From the NCBI GenBank assembly GCA_029287755.1, contig JARFQM010000047.1:1-8019 (forward strand): a stretch of DNA of 8,019 nt, written 5' to 3'. Under the pieces are notes generated by a model. The model was not told the DNA's origin. It worked only from the letters and a program-made list of their open reading frames with translations, and did no database searches. Source of the DNA: Desulfofustis sp. (GTDB lineage: Bacteria; Desulfobacterota; Desulfobulbia; Desulfobulbales; Desulfocapsaceae). Position 1 is the stretch's first letter. The number at the start of each line of letters is the position of its first letter. The position numbers and the translations under genes were made by a program. Positions 5,520 to 8,019 of the stretch are shown one piece after another.

Positions 5520-5807
5520 ATGAGATTACCGTTTCGACAGTCGACTGAGATTGCCATCATATTTATAACCGCCTTCATCGTGGTGGCCTTTATTTATGCG
5601 TTTCTTGCCGCTTTTACTTCACTTTTCTACAGGAAGATGCCGGAGGCGGAGTGCAGTTATGTGGAAAAACTCATCCGCTCGGGAAAGGCGACCTTTGGTC
5701 AGCGGGTCACCCTTTTCTGGCACAGCGTGTTCGGCAGTCTTGTCGTCTCTCAGTGCTACCTTGCTGCAGCGGTTTTGACCGGGATCTACTGGTTTGTCTG
5801 GATGTAG
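5520..5807 (+). CDS. Small two-helix membrane protein of unknown function
   Basis: This 95-residue protein is not recognised. It has a hydrophobic helix at about 11-35 (IAIIFITAFIVVAFIYAFLAAF) in two parts, a polar loop (YRKMPEAECSYVEKLIRSGKATFGQR, containing C45) and a second hydrophobic segment at about 72-94 ending at the C-terminus. The basic N-terminus (RLPFRQ) suggests it is cytoplasmic, with both ends on the same side. GGTGA at 5506-5510 lies nine bases before the ATG. A strong promoter with a candidate operator stands directly upstream, and the EamA transporter gene follows after 36 bases. An accessory or regulatory subunit for that transporter is possible, but nothing in the sequence proves it. 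The coding call rests on promoter, ribosome binding site, and a coherent membrane topology. Confidence 0.75.
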   Translation: MRLPFRQSTEIAIIFITAFIVVAFIYAFLAAFTSLFYRKMPEAECSYVEKLIRSGKATFGQRVTLFWHSVFGSLVVSQCYLAAAVLTGIYWFVWM

Positions 5808-5843
5808 AATTCAAGCGATTCCTTTTTGTTCGGCCAGAGCAAT

Positions 5844-6701
5844 ATGATGCTCAAAGGCTATGGGTTCATAATTACCGCGGCTTCCTGCTGGGCCTTCATC
5901 GGCATATTCTCCTCCTTCGCCTTTGCTCAGGGGCTCGAACCGCTGGAGGTGGCGTTCTGGCGGGCCCTCTTCGCCTGGTGCTGTTTTGGCACACAGGCGC
6001 TGGTTCTCGGTCAGACGCGGCTGGACAGACGGGATATCCCTCTGCTGGGATTCTTCGGCGTCTTCGGCATTTTTCTGTTTTACGTATCCTATCAATATGC
6101 GGTTAAAACCGGCGGTGCTGCACTGGCTGCAGTCCTGCTCTATACCGCACCGGCGTGGGTGGTGGTCTGCTCGTTTTTCCTCTTCCGGGAGCGGCTGAGC
6201 GGATACAAGGTCCTGGCTGTCATCCTGGTAATTGCAGGGGTGTACATGATCTCCAGGGCAGGCGGGGGAAAAGCGGGCGGGATTTCTTCTGCCGGGCTGC
6301 TGGCGCTTCTGTCCGGTCTCACCGCGGGATTTTGCTACTCGCTCTATTACACCGTCGGCAAATATTTTTCCGGACGCTATTCCTCCGCCACCCTGTTTCT
6401 CTACGTGCTTCCGGTTGGAATCGCGTGCATGCTGCCACTTGTCGATTTTACCGCGAAGAGCCCGAGTGCCTGGTCCTTACTGATAGCACTTGCGGTCATC
6501 TCCACCTATCTGGCCAACTACTGCTACTATCAGGGGGTGAAATATCTGGAGGCCGGTCGGGCCTCGATAGCCGCCACCCTGGAGCCGGTGGTGGCCACCG
6601 CGGCGGCCTATGTGATCCTGGGTGAGTCGCTGAGCCTGCTCGGCTACTGCGGGGCTGCGGTGATTATCAGCGCGGTGCTGATCACCATCCTGGCGAAATA
6701 A
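5844..6701 (+). CDS. EamA-family (drug/metabolite transporter superfamily) permease
   Basis: This 285-residue protein has about ten hydrophobic helices in two homologous EamA halves (about 5-137 and 148-284). First-half features are FWRALFAW (38-45) and LYTAPAW (99-105) followed by a helix and F-R-E (E116). The second half ends with the equivalent LEPVVATAAAYVILGE (246-261), the best-known EamA signature. Family members export or import amino acids, nucleotides or other small metabolites across the inner membrane; the substrate cannot be inferred here. A TTG at 5826 is in frame but has no ribosome binding site, and the hydrophobic N-terminus begins naturally at the ATG pair at 5844/5847, so ATG 5844 was chosen. 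The upstream AGAG is a weak site, so translation may be coupled to the small membrane gene. It converges with pyrB. Confidence 0.85.
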   Translation: MMLKGYGFIITAASCWAFIGIFSSFAFAQGLEPLEVAFWRALFAWCCFGTQALVLGQTRLDRRDIPLLGFFGVFGIFLFYVSYQYAVKTGGAALAAVLLYTAPAWVVVCSFFLFRERLSGYKVLAVILVIAGVYMISRAGGGKAGGISSAGLLALLSGLTAGFCYSLYYTVGKYFSGRYSSATLFLYVLPVGIACMLPLVDFTAKSPSAWSLLIALAVISTYLANYCYYQGVKYLEAGRASIAATLEPVVATAAAYVILGESLSLLGYCGAAVIISAVLITILAK

Positions 6702-6716
6702 GCAGCAGCGCTGCCT
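6696..6716 (-). terminator. Possible weak terminator downstream of pyrB
   Basis: On the minus strand AGGCAGC, loop GCT and GCTGCTT form a seven-base-pair stem with one G-U pair (6716-6700), followed by ATTT. It overlaps the stop codon of the convergent transporter gene, and lies about 30 bases past the pyrB stop. The short stem and brief T run make this tentative. Confidence 0.3.
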
Positions 6717-6747
6717 TGGTTGATGGTATGCACGTGGGTCGCCGTGT

Positions 6748-7686
6748 TTAGCCGTCCTCCAGCAGCAGGTAAAGCAGGGCCATGCGGATGTAGAGTCCGT
6801 TCTGGGCCTGCTCGAAGTAGCGGGCCTGGGGAGTGCTGTCCACTTCTGCGGGTATTTCATCAACCCGGGGCAAGGGATGCATGACGATCGATTTCGGCTT
6901 CATCTGCTCCACCAACTCCTTGCTCAGTATATATTTGCTGACCGCGGACTGGTAATCTTCAGCCGAATGGAACCTCTCTTTCTGGACCCGAGTCATGTAG
7001 ATACAGTCCACCTCTCTGACAACCGCTGCCAGATCTTCCTCTTCGCGCCAGGGTACCTGGTATTTATCCAGGTATTTTTTAATGTCCTGCTCCATTTTGC
7101 ATACCGGTGGGGCAACGAAGATAAGCTCCATGTCATCGTATTTGGTCAACAGGTAACTGAGCGACCGCGCCGTCCTGCCGTAGCGCAGGTCACCCACCAG
7201 GGCAATTTTGAGGCCGTTCATCTCCGGAAAGCTGTCGGCGATGGTGTAGACGTCCAGCAGGGCCTGGGTCGGATGCTGTCCGGCTCCGTCGCCGGCGTTG
7301 ATTACCGGGATATGTGAGATTTCAGCGGCTCGGGCGGCGCTGCCCGCCTCGTTGTGACGCATGACGATGACATCGGCATAACCGTTCATTATCCTGGTGG
7401 AATCGGCCAGGCTCTCTCCTTTTGAGGCGCTGGAGAACTCACGCGCATTTTCGGTGGTGATCACCGCCCCGCCTAACCTCCTCATGGCGCTCTCAAAGGA
7501 GAAGCGGGTACGGGTGGAGGGTTCATAGAAGAGCGACGCCATGACCTTGCCGTCTAAAAACTTGGCCAGTTTTCTGCCTCCCTGCAGGTCCGCTTTCATC
7601 ATATCGGCGGTCTTGAAGACCAGTTCGAGCAGATTCCTGTCGAACTGTTGCGATTCGACCACATGCTGCAGATTGAATTGTGACAT
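6748..7686 (-). CDS. pyrB: Aspartate carbamoyltransferase catalytic chain
   Basis: This 312-residue protein joins carbamoyl phosphate and aspartate to give N-carbamoyl-aspartate, the first committed step of pyrimidine synthesis. Length equals E. coli PyrB (about 311). Motifs in order: STRTR (57-61, carbamoyl phosphate), SSASKGES with K89 as the loop lysine, R110-H111, HPTQ (138-141), GDLRYGRTARSL (165-176), MTRVQKER (231-238, aspartate loop) and HPLPRVDE (270-277). All expected catalytic residues are seen. VGDLxYGRT, TRVQKER and the C-terminal NGLYIRMALL resemble the enterobacterial class that binds a PyrI regulatory chain, yet no pyrI lies downstream: the next gene is on the opposite strand. 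AAGGAGA six bases before the ATG supports the start. The argF-like gene ends 36 bases upstream on the same strand, so they probably form an operon. Confidence 0.97.
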   Translation of the reverse strand: MSQFNLQHVVESQQFDRNLLELVFKTADMMKADLQGGRKLAKFLDGKVMASLFYEPSTRTRFSFESAMRRLGGAVITTENAREFSSASKGESLADSTRIMNGYADVIVMRHNEAGSAARAAEISHIPVINAGDGAGQHPTQALLDVYTIADSFPEMNGLKIALVGDLRYGRTARSLSYLLTKYDDMELIFVAPPVCKMEQDIKKYLDKYQVPWREEEDLAAVVREVDCIYMTRVQKERFHSAEDYQSAVSKYILSKELVEQMKPKSIVMHPLPRVDEIPAEVDSTPQARYFEQAQNGLYIRMALLYLLLEDG

Positions 7687-7722
7687 TGGCTCTCTCCTTT
7701 TGTGTGAGCGGTTGCCTGATCC

Positions 7723-8019
<297 letters not shown>

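Noticed and set aside
5651..6106. 151-codon plus-strand frame overlapping the small membrane gene and the transporter
   Set aside because: It is an alternate-frame shadow: both underlying genes have coherent membrane topology and the transporter carries EamA motifs.
6877..7317. 146-codon plus-strand frame opposite pyrB
   Set aside because: pyrB on the minus strand has all aspartate carbamoyltransferase motifs; this frame is its antisense shadow.

Overview
The window looks like chromosomal DNA from a Gram-negative bacterium, probably a delta-proteobacterium in the broad sense (Desulfobacterota/Desulfuromonadales-like). This is inferred from a ZraP/Spy-type periplasmic protein behind a sigma-54 promoter, a DUF4405-type membrane protein, a HAMP-SpoIIE phosphatase, and an enterobacterial-type pyrB. 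The exact taxon cannot be read from the sequence.

Layout. (1) Positions 1-1604 (+) carry the end of a D-tagatose/D-psicose 3-epimerase-like TIM-barrel gene. It overlaps by 4 bp a Gfo/Idh/MocA-family oxidoreductase, forming a small sugar-catabolic operon of visibly lower GC than the rest. (2) Positions 1605-1991 have no intact gene but hold a decayed fragment of a short-chain dehydrogenase (minus strand) and a terminator. The lower-GC segment appears to end here. (3) Positions 1992-2492 (-) encode a secreted ZraP/Spy-like protein, with a near-perfect -24/-12 promoter upstream. (4) Divergently, 2885-5380 (+) is a two-gene operon: a three-helix DUF4405-like membrane protein with two C-terminal helical modules separated by a ten-G tract, then a membrane-anchored HAMP-SpoIIE phosphatase. 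A sigma-54-like site with one mismatch at a core position precedes it. (5) Positions 5431-6701 (+) hold a strong sigma-70 promoter with an inverted repeat inside its spacer, an unknown 95-residue two-helix membrane protein, and an EamA-family transporter. (6) On the minus strand, 8019-6748, are the 3' part of an ornithine carbamoyltransferase gene with an in-frame TAA, and then pyrB, encoding the aspartate carbamoyltransferase catalytic chain.

How it may work together (inference): the divergent block at 1992-5380 resembles an envelope-stress module. A sigma-54-controlled periplasmic chaperone-like protein faces a possibly co-regulated membrane sensor pair whose output is SpoIIE-type dephosphorylation, normally of a STAS-domain anti-anti-sigma factor. 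No STAS, anti-sigma or enhancer-binding-protein gene is in the window. The argF-pyrB pair puts the two users of carbamoyl phosphate, for arginine and pyrimidine synthesis, in one transcription unit.
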